From assembly GCF_002163585.1 (NCBI RefSeq), contig NZ_CP015579.1, positions 3,162,001-3,226,000 on the forward strand: a DNA stretch of 64,000 nt. Direction: 5' to 3'. The DNA comes from Tatumella citrea. Its GTDB lineage: Bacteria > Pseudomonadota > Gammaproteobacteria > Enterobacterales > Enterobacteriaceae. The position numbers and the translations under genes are program-made. The notes beneath the pieces are model-generated. The model was not told the DNA's origin, did not search any database, and saw only the letters and a program-made list of their open reading frames with translations. Below, piece by piece: positions 29,653 to 38,564 of this stretch; within the stretch, counting starts at the first letter, position 1; each line of letters starts with the position of its first letter.

Positions 29653-31191
29653 CGGTCTGTACCGGGGCGGCTCTTTATTGCTTAGAGGATGGTTCTTCTT
29701 TTTGTTTTATCCTGGATAAAAGCCAGATACCTACTCCTGTGGGGATTCCCACCACGATACCTCTTTTAATTGAAAAAAAAACATCCTCATGCCAGCCAAA
29801 AATGAAATTTCCATTTTTAAAATAAACCAAAATTGCAGCACATAAGCAGCCTGACAAAAAAGCAAGAATCATGGTAACGATAAAAGTTATTATTAAAATA
29901 AAAAGAGATTTTAAGCCATAAGTATTAGGTCTCATTTCTTATCTCCCGCATTCTTTAGCTTATCTTCAACTTTACTTCCCGTAGTTTCGCTAATTACAGA
30001 GCCGCCAATAGCTCCAGCAATACCAGCTGTTTTATCTGAGACAATTGGGAAATATTTATTACCAACTTCTACAGCTTTACCTCCGCCAGCACCAATTACA
30101 GTACCAATAACTGCACCAGCTACAACCGGAAGTGTATCTTTCCCCTGCAATTTAGCGCCAGCATAAGCTCCGGTGATACTGGCCGCTTCAGTAAACCAGA
30201 ATCCTTTACCCTGCGTTAACGCACTGACACCAGTAGCAATAAGTGCATCGGTGGCACTGAAAGGGTCGCCATTGTTCAACTGGTTAAACACGTTTGCTGA
30301 GCCGCCTATTGCTCCCGCAGCAATAACACTTCCCGCCGTTGCGGTAGTTGGTAGCAGAACAGGAGCCACAACGGTTGTCATCCCCGCGCCCCAGGCAGTT
30401 AACAGTCCGGTGGCCGGATTCTGGTTTGCTGGTAAATCACCTTTCGCATTCTTGCTCAGCGCCGCGTTTATCTCTTCCGCTGTTGCTCCGGCTTCGATCA
30501 TTGAGCTTCCCAGCGAGGCCGCTGCCTGACCATAGCTCCCCAGCCCGCCAAGGTTGTTGTTATTGGATGAGTTCTTCCCCGCCTGCGCACCCGCCACAGC
30601 ATCTGCCGTGCTGTCACCGGCGATACCGCCAGCCAGTCCAGCCGCCAGAGTTCCCAGCGCGCTGATAGTCTGCCGCTGCTCTTCGCTCAGGTCTTTCCGG
30701 TTAACGCCCGGATAGAGCTGTTGTGCGATAAATTCACCGGTGGTCGCCCCGGCTGCACCGGCTAACGCGCTGTTACCGTTAATCTGCGCTACTACCGCAC
30801 CCAGTACCGCATGCGCCATCAGGTTCGCTTCAGTATTAACCTTACCTGATGCATCTGTGGTCATATTGTGAATGACCTCAGCCAGATACGGCGACGAACC
30901 ACCCGCTATCGCTTTTGCCAGGTCACCACCGGCCAGGCCCTGTACCGCAGCGGTAACCGCCTGGATACCCTGCTGGATGGCGCTGCCGGTTCCCCATTGC
31001 TGCTGCGCATTTTTGTAGCCAGAAGTTTCTTTCAAAGCTTTATCATATGCGGCACGTTCTTCCTTCGTGGCATTTATGCCCGGCTCTTTAACACCTTTCG
31101 CAGCCAGTTCTGCCTTACCTGCTCTTGTCGCCTCAATCTGCCCCTGAGTTCTGGCAATATCTCCGATCTGGCTTCCTATCTCTCCTATCAG
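28999..31191. repeat. 1,569-bp tandem repeat of the cdiA 3' end (second copy 27430-29622)
   Basis: Sequence 27430-29622 matches 28999-31191 at an offset of exactly 1,569 bp with only scattered substitutions (for example around 29058-29075 against 30627-30644). The shared pre-toxin block of about 650 bp therefore occurs three times (27430-28083, 28999-29652, 30568-31191), and the effector tail plus immunity gene twice. The near-identity points to a recent duplication or ongoing gene conversion. Confidence 0.88.
29675..29935 (-). CDS. cdiI: Small two-helix membrane protein, probable cognate CdiI of this CdiA
   Basis: 86 aa, the gene directly after cdiA, overlapping its stop codon by 4 nt (ATGA). 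Two membrane helices are predicted by eye (residues about 10-38, FILIITFIVTMILAFLSG onward; and 57-75, IVVGIPTGVGIWLLS) with a short loop KNGNFIFGW and a basic C-terminus. In CDI systems the gene after cdiA encodes the immunity protein; a membrane immunity protein fits an effector tail that looks membrane-active. Function is assigned by position, not by homology to a characterised CdiI. Confidence 0.78.
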   Translation of the reverse strand: MRPNTYGLKSLFILIITFIVTMILAFLSGCLCAAILVYFKNGNFIFGWHEDVFFSIKRGIVVGIPTGVGIWLLSRIKQKEEPSSKQ

Positions 31192-34100
31192 CTGCGCTTC
31201 CCTTAACCGGTTCTGCTCCTTCTCCTTGTCAAATATCGGGGACAATGTCTGATTGGCATGTTCGACATCGCGGCTCAGGTCATCAAGGTTTTGCTGCTGA
31301 TTGTCCTTATCGCGGATTTTAATCGCGCCTTCACTGACTGCCGAATGAGTAACCGAACTGTCGCTGTCGCTGCCATTAAAACCCACCAGCAGGTTACTGG
31401 CCATATTGCCCAGAAACTGGCCGCCCGCGCTACCGCCTGTGCTGGCCCCAACGCTTTGGTGCTCAACCTTGTATTCGGCGCTGTTTTTAATATCGATGAA
31501 CCCGAGGGTTCCGGTGTCGAGTGCATTCAGGCTGCCATCCGCCGTCGAGCCGATAACCGCACCGTTGAGCTGCGTGTGTTCACCGACACTGATATCAAAA
31601 CCACCGTTGCCGGCAAAGATACCCGTCTGCTCCTGCACGCTCTGGTACGTGCTGTGCATGTTGTCCCGGCTCAGGTTAACCGAAGCACCGCCCCCCATGC
31701 CTGCACTGGCACCCGCGCTGATATTTTTCTGTGTCGAATCGTAGTTGTCAGTATCCTGTTCGCTGGTCAGGGTCAGATGACGCCCCACATCCAGAGTCAC
31801 TTTTTTGCCACTAACCTGCGCCCCGCTCAGGGTAGTGTCCCTGCCGCTATTGATGGTCAGATGATTTCCGGCATTAATGGTAGTTTCATTATGGCTGATG
31901 CCGTTGCCGGTCTCTGAACCTTTGCCCTTATTGACGCTGGCGCTCACCGTTACACCACCGGAGCCCTGGCCAAAGTTAATACCTGCGCCCACTGACGATC
32001 CGTGACTTTCATTTTTTCCCTCCAGTGTCTGACTGTTCAGCCCGGAGAAAAGATTCACGTCCCGCGCCGCATTCAGGCTGACCTCTTTCCCGGCCTGCAG
32101 CTGGCTGCCCTGAACGCTAATATCGGTTCCGGTGGCGTTTAATGTCAGATTATTGCCCGCGGTCAGCGTACTGCCCTGGCTTTGGCTCTGAGTACTGGTC
32201 TGCGTTGATTTAGATGACTGGCTGCCATATGAAAGGTTGATACCAACCAGACTACCCTCACTGCCGCCCGCTTCCGCAAGGGACACCGACTGCGCGGCCT
32301 GCACGCCGCTGAGTGCCGATTTCATCCCCTGCAGGGCAGCCAGCCGATCGTTGCTCTGCTTACTGGCTTCGTTGGCACCCGACACAGCTGCGTTAATCGC
32401 ACTACCTGCCGTACCGGATAAGGCCAGCGTCAGGCCGCTCTGCTTTTGTTCCACCGTATGGGTCTGCGAACTCTGATTATCTGTCGCCAGAATGTTCACT
32501 TCTTTACCGGTCAGGTTAAGGTCTTTTCCTGCCAGCACGTCTGAACCTTTTACGGTCAGTTGGTTACCGGCCGTCAGGTTAACGTTGCCCTGAGTGCTGC
32601 CAACAGTACTGCCCATGCTGCTTAAGCTTTGCCCGTCATCGGTAATTTTCAGGCTGCTGCTTCCGACACTAAAACCTACTCCGCCAGTGCCGGAAAAGCC
32701 TGACTTTTTCTCCTGGTACTGATGAACTTCCTTCCGGGTTTCTTCAGCGGTGCTGATTGTCAGGTTGTTGCCTGCGGTCAGGCCGACATCCTGCGTTCCG
32801 GCAATGCTGCTGCCGGTGACAGTCAGGTCATGTCCGGCCTGCATAGCGATGACGTTGCCACTAAAGGCACTGCCTGCCGCTGTCTGGCTTTGAATCTCAT
32901 CATGGGTGGTGATCGATTTTTTTGAAAGCAACCCGCTGCTGGTCTGGTGGCTGTTTTCTGTCAGATGGTAGCTGTCGTTGCCGTAGGTAATGGTGAGATC
33001 ATTTCCTGCCACCACATTCAGACCATCCTGCGCATTGACGCTCGCGGCACGGGCATTAAGGTCGTGGCCGGCGACCAGGGAGACATCGCCACTGCCGTTA
33101 ATCTGCGTCCCGTTCTCAAAAGATTGAGTCAGGCTGCGGTTATTGCCGCCACCCCAGTCACCCTTTTCACTGTGCGTGGTCGTCACGGTACCCAGATTCA
33201 GGTCATTTCCGGCACTGAGCTGCGTCTGGCTACCCGCACCGGTGTTGCTTATCTGGCTGGCAGTCAGATTAATGTCGTGCACTGCCTGCAGACTCAACTG
33301 ACCCTTGTCGTTTTGCACATAAATTCCGGCAGGACGATCAAAGGTGATATTACCCACGCTACCGCCCAGCGTACTGCTGCTGTTAAAATCTCTCCCCGCA
33401 ATGGCGGTCAGTCGGTCACCCGCCTGTAAGGTGCCACCGATATTATTGATGTCGGTGACTGCCCGCAGGGCCAGTTGATTGGCGCCAATAAAGCCGCTGT
33501 TATTGAGGTTATCCGCAGTAAGCTGGGTGACTTCCCGCCCGCTGATATGACCGCTATTGGTCAGGTCATGACTGACATTTAATGCAATATTATTACCACT
33601 GAGTAACGCGCCACTACCATCCAGGTCGCCTTGCTGAACCCGCGCATACACCTGCGGCACCAGTACACTTTGTACCGTGCCATCGGCCAGCGTGATCTCT
33701 TTTTTCACCAGCCACACCATGTCACTGGTCAGCAGCGCCATCTGCTGTGGAGTCAGTGCCACGCCCAGCGCGAGCGAGAACTGCTGGCCGAAGGCTACCC
33801 CCGCATTCATCAACGCCTGGTATTGATCTTCGTCATTACTGTAGCCCGTCAGATAGCGATTACCGGTCAGATTCAGCACCTGCTGTTTAATCAGTTGTTG
33901 TTCGTAGTAGCCATCACCCAACCGTTTCAGCAAAGCGTTCGGGTCGTTGGCAAGCGCGTTCTGCATATAATCACTACCCAGCCACTTTTTCTGTTGGGTA
34001 AAACGCGGATCGGTTTCAATCAGATAGCGGGCATCGACCTCCGGCTGAACATGGAACAGGCTGTTATCAGGCAGCGTGATAACTGGGCTTATCAGGCGGA

Positions 34101-37100
34101 TCACCGTATTATCGTCGCCCGGTGGAATCACATCGACAATCTGCCCTGAAGGTGGGGTGACCGGCATTAACCCGCTATCGGCCGTGATATTGGCTGCATC
34201 AACAATAGCAGTACTGTCTCCGGCGGTATTGCGTCCGGCTACTGTAAAGCCGCTACCGCTGGCCTGCGAGTTACCCTGCCAGTCCATGGTTTGCAGATCA
34301 ATGGTCCGGATAGTGGCAGTCGGCGTGTAACTGCTGTGATCTTTACCCTGTGAGGTTTTCGTTCCACCAGGTCCTCCTCCCGACTTTTTAGCATACCAGT
34401 GGATCTGGCTACCAATATCGGTGATCACCCTCTGGCCGGCAGTCGCGATATTGTTCAGCTGATTAATGATGCCACCCAGCAGCCCCCCGGCCACAATCCG
34501 GCTGTCGTGATTATTAACCTGATCACTATTAATGGTCAGATTGCCTCCGGCAATCAGCTGGCCGGGATCGCTTGCCACTACCTGCGTTTCGGTGATGGTA
34601 CGGGTATAGATATATTGGTAGAAATTATTATTGCGCGTGCCATCCGGCATAATCGCATCCTGCACTTTGTATTTATTTTTATAGCTGGTATCAATATCCG
34701 CCCAGTCAAAGCGGTTAACCGCCCCCTTGAGCACGGCTTCATTGTGGTATGATTTTTCTACTACCACGACCTGTGTCACTAAATGGTCATTGATGTTATT
34801 GAGCTGGCCGACATTCAGCGTCATATCACCGGCGGATTCCAGCGTGGCACTGTGATTATTGAAAACCGATGCCTGTCCGGTTGCCCGCCAGTTATTATCC
34901 AGCGCACCGCCAATAGCGGCATTTCCTGCACTATATATCAGCCCGTGGTCGAGGTTATTGATCTCCGCTGCACCAATATCCAGCTGATCGCGGGCCGCAA
35001 TCGTCGCCGCGCTACCATTTTCAGCCAGATTGTTCAGTGTCGCGGTTTGCAGTGCAATATGGTCACCGTACAAACGCCCCGTGCCGGTGTTAGTCAGGTT
35101 AGAAGCGACAACATGAGTCAGGCCGCCATCCAGCAAACCCCGGTTAGTTAAATCGTTGGTCAGCAACAGATGGTTTTCCCCGGCACTGATTTCAGCCGGT
35201 TGCTGGTTGTCGAGGCTATCGGCATGAAGCGTCAGTACACCACCTGCTTTGATCACTCCCTGATTCGTCAGGCTCTGATTGCCAAGGCTCAGGTTCATGT
35301 CACCATTAGCGACCACCTGTCCCTGATTGAAATAAGCCTGTTGCAGGACTAATGCCATTGCGCCTTGCGAAAGTACGCTGCCATCGCCGGTCAGTGAACC
35401 GGCGGTCAGATTGAGTTTTTTTCCGGCAATCAGTGTCCCGGAAGTATTGATAAAAGAGAGAGTATCGCCTCCGTGAATGTTCAGCTTGGCAGATGACGAC
35501 AGCAGGCCTTCACTATTGTCGAGATGTTGTGTTCCGGTGATTTCCAGTAAATCTGTCGCCCGCAAAATCCCCCGGGCATTATCAAAATTACCGCTGTCGA
35601 GGGTGACCGATGTCCCCTCAATCCCGGTGTTATCCGCCTGAGTATCACGGTTAATCAGCTGGAGGGCCGTGATAGCGAGGTTAGCTCCGCTGCGGATCAG
35701 CCCGTGAGTGTTGGTAATCAGTCCTTTGATCGCGTTTATCGCCACCGTACCTACCACCTGGATTTGACCTTCAGTGTTATTGAGGCTTCCGGTATTCAGT
35801 TGTGCATCTGCGGCGACGGAAATAATGCCCCTGCTATTGTCGAGCGTCTGGTCCTGAGTATTGATTTGCGCCGTGCCTGAGCTGCGGATCTGTCCTGACC
35901 GGTTGAGCACTGTACCGCTCAGCAGGTTAAGCGACTGGCCCGCGCCAATCTGCCCTTGTGTATTTATCAGCTCATCGCCTGAGGTATTAACAACCATCGA
36001 GCTTCCGGCCTGTAATAATCCATGCTGATTGTTGAAGGCGCCTTGTGTGGTGAGCGCCAAATCTTTATTGCTTATCAGGCTTCCGTTGAAGTTATTCAGT
36101 TCTGCTGTCGCCAGCGTACCACCGCTGGCACCGATATAGCCCCGGGTATTATCCAGTGCGCCACTGCTAAGTAACAGTGTTCCCTGGCTAATAATACCGC
36201 CGTTGGTGGTGCCGTAACGGTTGCTCAGGAGGCCATTTTGCATATCAAGCTGCATATCACTTCCGGACTGTAGCAGCCCGTGGTCATTATTGAGCCCGCG
36301 ACTTTGCAGCCACACTTTTCCTGCGGCTGCCAGGCTCCCTTGTTGATTATTCAGCAGGCTGAAGGTGGTGATATGCAGCGACCCCTGTTGTGCAGCGGTC
36401 AGCTTCCCGTTCTGGTTGTTCAGGTGGTCAGCCTGCAGATTAATATTGCCATTCGCTGCCAGGCTTCCGGACTGATTATTCAACGCGCCGCTCACCGTAA
36501 CTGACATATCGCCGCTCCCGGTCTGCACCAGGTTGCCACTTTGATGCGAGAAGAAATCTGCTGTCAGCGTAATCCGGTCAGCCCGGGTGGTGGCGTTATC
36601 AAGTAGCAATTGCGAGGCACTTAATCCCAGCGCTCCCTGGCTCAATAACGTGCCTTCCGTTCCTGTCATCTGGCCGGTCAGCACATCCAGCGAGCCGTTT
36701 CCGTAATGAGCGACCAGCCCTTGCTGGTTATTCAAAACAGCAGTTGTCAGGCGGAAATTATTGCTGTTACTGGCCAGCGTACCGGCACTGTTGTCGATCC
36801 CCCCGGCAAAGGAGAACATCAGATCATTGCTGCTGAGTTGCTGTACCAACCCGTTGCGGTTAGACAATTTGTCTGCATTGATAGTGAGTTGTCCGGCGGA
36901 GATTTTGCCGTCATTGTTATTGAGAGTGCCTGATGTCCGGGCAGTAAACTTTTGACTGGCAGACAGCGTGGCACCGGAGGTGCTGATATCTCCGGTCGTC
37001 GCCTGAATCGACACATTGTTGCCATAAGTCTGGCTGTCGCTGAAATCCAGCACCGCGCCCTGTACCGTTAATCTCCCGGCAGCGGAGTTTTTTCCGTTGA

Positions 37101-38364
37101 CGGTCAGCTTTCCCTGACTGGTTAAGCTAAGATCACCGGCGGCCGCCAGCGCGCCGTCACTACCCATCCCCGCTGCGAACACACTGGTTTTATTACTATT
37201 AATTCCTGCGGCGCTTACCGTCGTATTGTTCTGCGCGGCGATCACGCCCCGGTTAGTCAGCGTACCACGGCTGCTCACGGTGGTATTGGCCGAGGCATAC
37301 AGGTGGCCCTGATTATCAAGATAGCCTCCGGTGGTCAGCTGCAGATTGTTGGTGGCTGTTATGTATCCGCTATTGCTGATACTTCCGTCGGCATTAACCA
37401 CTACATCTCCTGCCGAAGCACCAATATTCCCGGCGTTATGCACCCCAACTCCAGTTTCTGTACCCATCAGGCGAATTTTATTGGCGTACATACCTCCCAA
37501 CGCCGCCACATCGATGGCAATGCCGGGCGATACGCTACCATCGGCGGTTTTGGCAGCGACGACGTCGTGCGCTGCATCCACCACATTACGCCCGGCGGTG
37601 ACTTTCAGTTGACTGGCCCAGACCCCCGCATTGATTTTCACTGCCCGGGCAATCAGGTCAGTACTGTCCTGCTGACGACTGTCCATACCTGCGCCAGTGA
37701 CGACAATCTCGCCCTGATTGACGTCATAGCCACTGATTTGCCCATTATTTATCTGTACCTGACCGGTGGTCAGGGTGGCACGGTTGGCGTTGATAAAACC
37801 ACAACCATTACAGGTAATCCCTGACGGGTTGGCTATCACCACCTGTGCTTTTCTTCCGGCGATTTCCACGAATCCATTTAACTGGCTGGGATCCCGTGAG
37901 TTAACCTCATTAAGAATGATTCTGGCCTCGCCCTTTGCCAGATTCGGGTTGCCGGCAACCATCCCCCCCAGTTGAGTCTGTACATTGTTATGGCTGTTAT
38001 TGAGAATGGCACCCTTACTATCAACATTAAACTGGCTGTATTTATTGTGCGACACCCCGCCAGCACCCGGTGGCTGAATATTGATCTGAGGGATACCATT
38101 AGCACTGTTAATTATGGTGGGCTGCTGACCGCCAGGTGCACGACTATCAGCGACAATACCAGCCTGCACAGGCTGGACAGCACCTAACGCCAGCAACATC
38201 GCAAAACAGATGCCATGAACTTTGCCCGTTAACTGGCTGAAGGGATGTACGGTGCCGGAGCGAGACGCTGACGCTCCGGCACGACCAGCACCGGCAATAT
38301 CTGCGACAACCATCAACAGGCCACGCGCCTGATTAAATACAATACGGTAGAGGTTCTTATTCAT
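29932..38364 (-). CDS. cdiA: CdiA-type filamentous hemagglutinin/contact-dependent inhibition effector
   Basis: 2,810 aa. An extended signal peptide (NKNLYRIVFNQARGLLMVV, cleavage near AVQPVQA at residue 68) leads to the TPS domain with NPNL (139-142), NPSGI (179-183) and CNGC (185-188). Long FHA-type beta-helix repeats follow (LDNSRG/LNNQ-type, then the second repeat block with SLVAGHDLNARA-type repeats). A pre-toxin region starts about residue 2390 (DIARTQGQIEATRAGK). At the usual VENN position the sequence reads GKNSSNNNNLGG (about 2600). The final 210 residues are glycine-rich and hydrophobic, without visible nuclease residues. The protein is exported through CdiB and delivers its tail into neighbouring cells. 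Upstream is cdiB, downstream the immunity gene. Confidence 0.93.
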   Translation of the reverse strand: MNKNLYRIVFNQARGLLMVVADIAGAGRAGASASRSGTVHPFSQLTGKVHGICFAMLLALGAVQPVQAGIVADSRAPGGQQPTIINSANGIPQINIQPPGAGGVSHNKYSQFNVDSKGAILNNSHNNVQTQLGGMVAGNPNLAKGEARIILNEVNSRDPSQLNGFVEIAGRKAQVVIANPSGITCNGCGFINANRATLTTGQVQINNGQISGYDVNQGEIVVTGAGMDSRQQDSTDLIARAVKINAGVWASQLKVTAGRNVVDAAHDVVAAKTADGSVSPGIAIDVAALGGMYANKIRLMGTETGVGVHNAGNIGASAGDVVVNADGSISNSGYITATNNLQLTTGGYLDNQGHLYASANTTVSSRGTLTNRGVIAAQNNTTVSAAGINSNKTSVFAAGMGSDGALAAAGDLSLTSQGKLTVNGKNSAAGRLTVQGAVLDFSDSQTYGNNVSIQATTGDISTSGATLSASQKFTARTSGTLNNNDGKISAGQLTINADKLSNRNGLVQQLSSNDLMFSFAGGIDNSAGTLASNSNNFRLTTAVLNNQQGLVAHYGNGSLDVLTGQMTGTEGTLLSQGALGLSASQLLLDNATTRADRITLTADFFSHQSGNLVQTGSGDMSVTVSGALNNQSGSLAANGNINLQADHLNNQNGKLTAAQQGSLHITTFSLLNNQQGSLAAAGKVWLQSRGLNNDHGLLQSGSDMQLDMQNGLLSNRYGTTNGGIISQGTLLLSSGALDNTRGYIGASGGTLATAELNNFNGSLISNKDLALTTQGAFNNQHGLLQAGSSMVVNTSGDELINTQGQIGAGQSLNLLSGTVLNRSGQIRSSGTAQINTQDQTLDNSRGIISVAADAQLNTGSLNNTEGQIQVVGTVAINAIKGLITNTHGLIRSGANLAITALQLINRDTQADNTGIEGTSVTLDSGNFDNARGILRATDLLEITGTQHLDNSEGLLSSSAKLNIHGGDTLSFINTSGTLIAGKKLNLTAGSLTGDGSVLSQGAMALVLQQAYFNQGQVVANGDMNLSLGNQSLTNQGVIKAGGVLTLHADSLDNQQPAEISAGENHLLLTNDLTNRGLLDGGLTHVVASNLTNTGTGRLYGDHIALQTATLNNLAENGSAATIAARDQLDIGAAEINNLDHGLIYSAGNAAIGGALDNNWRATGQASVFNNHSATLESAGDMTLNVGQLNNINDHLVTQVVVVEKSYHNEAVLKGAVNRFDWADIDTSYKNKYKVQDAIMPDGTRNNNFYQYIYTRTITETQVVASDPGQLIAGGNLTINSDQVNNHDSRIVAGGLLGGIINQLNNIATAGQRVITDIGSQIHWYAKKSGGGPGGTKTSQGKDHSSYTPTATIRTIDLQTMDWQGNSQASGSGFTVAGRNTAGDSTAIVDAANITADSGLMPVTPPSGQIVDVIPPGDDNTVIRLISPVITLPDNSLFHVQPEVDARYLIETDPRFTQQKKWLGSDYMQNALANDPNALLKRLGDGYYEQQLIKQQVLNLTGNRYLTGYSNDEDQYQALMNAGVAFGQQFSLALGVALTPQQMALLTSDMVWLVKKEITLADGTVQSVLVPQVYARVQQGDLDGSGALLSGNNIALNVSHDLTNSGHISGREVTQLTADNLNNSGFIGANQLALRAVTDINNIGGTLQAGDRLTAIAGRDFNSSSTLGGSVGNITFDRPAGIYVQNDKGQLSLQAVHDINLTASQISNTGAGSQTQLSAGNDLNLGTVTTTHSEKGDWGGGNNRSLTQSFENGTQINGSGDVSLVAGHDLNARAASVNAQDGLNVVAGNDLTITYGNDSYHLTENSHQTSSGLLSKKSITTHDEIQSQTAAGSAFSGNVIAMQAGHDLTVTGSSIAGTQDVGLTAGNNLTISTAEETRKEVHQYQEKKSGFSGTGGVGFSVGSSSLKITDDGQSLSSMGSTVGSTQGNVNLTAGNQLTVKGSDVLAGKDLNLTGKEVNILATDNQSSQTHTVEQKQSGLTLALSGTAGSAINAAVSGANEASKQSNDRLAALQGMKSALSGVQAAQSVSLAEAGGSEGSLVGINLSYGSQSSKSTQTSTQSQSQGSTLTAGNNLTLNATGTDISVQGSQLQAGKEVSLNAARDVNLFSGLNSQTLEGKNESHGSSVGAGINFGQGSGGVTVSASVNKGKGSETGNGISHNETTINAGNHLTINSGRDTTLSGAQVSGKKVTLDVGRHLTLTSEQDTDNYDSTQKNISAGASAGMGGGASVNLSRDNMHSTYQSVQEQTGIFAGNGGFDISVGEHTQLNGAVIGSTADGSLNALDTGTLGFIDIKNSAEYKVEHQSVGASTGGSAGGQFLGNMASNLLVGFNGSDSDSSVTHSAVSEGAIKIRDKDNQQQNLDDLSRDVEHANQTLSPIFDKEKEQNRLREAQLIGEIGSQIGDIARTQGQIEATRAGKAELAAKGVKEPGINATKEERAAYDKALKETSGYKNAQQQWGTGSAIQQGIQAVTAAVQGLAGGDLAKAIAGGSSPYLAEVIHNMTTDASGKVNTEANLMAHAVLGAVVAQINGNSALAGAAGATTGEFIAQQLYPGVNRKDLSEEQRQTISALGTLAAGLAGGIAGDSTADAVAGAQAGKNSSNNNNLGGLGSYGQAAASLGSSMIEAGATAEEINAALSKNAKGDLPANQNPATGLLTAWGAGMTTVVAPVLLPTTATAGSVIAAGAIGGSANVFNQLNNGDPFSATDALIATGVSALTQGKGFWFTEAASITGAYAGAKLQGKDTLPVVAGAVIGTVIGAGGGKAVEVGNKYFPIVSDKTAGIAGAIGGSVISETTGSKVEDKLKNAGDKK

Positions 38365-38564
38365 GACAGCGTCCTTGCTTTAAAATAAAGTCTTGTCGCG
38401 CAGTAATACCCGCTGGTTTTGCCACTCCGGTACTGCAGCTGCGAGACAGAATTTTCAGAGAAAACGAAATACCTGATCCTGGTATTTTCCGGAATGCTTC
38501 AGGGCAGAAACGGTAGCCCACACCGGGAATTATCGCTAAACGCTCCGGCTTGCATCTTCGTCTG
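38365..38564 (-). other. cdiB-cdiA intergenic spacer
   Basis: 200 bp without a gene. cdiA is probably co-transcribed with cdiB; no terminator or separate promoter was recognised. Confidence 0.4.

Noticed and set aside
26611..31191. CRISPR-like or IS-related repeats
   Set aside because: The repeats are long coding duplications of the cdiA 3' end, with no short regularly spaced units, transposase or terminal inverted repeats.
30868..31917. Plus-strand open frames of 112-219 codons opposite cdiA
   Set aside because: They are mirror frames of the repetitive, GC-rich cdiA sequence and recur identically in each duplicated copy; no start signals or family features.
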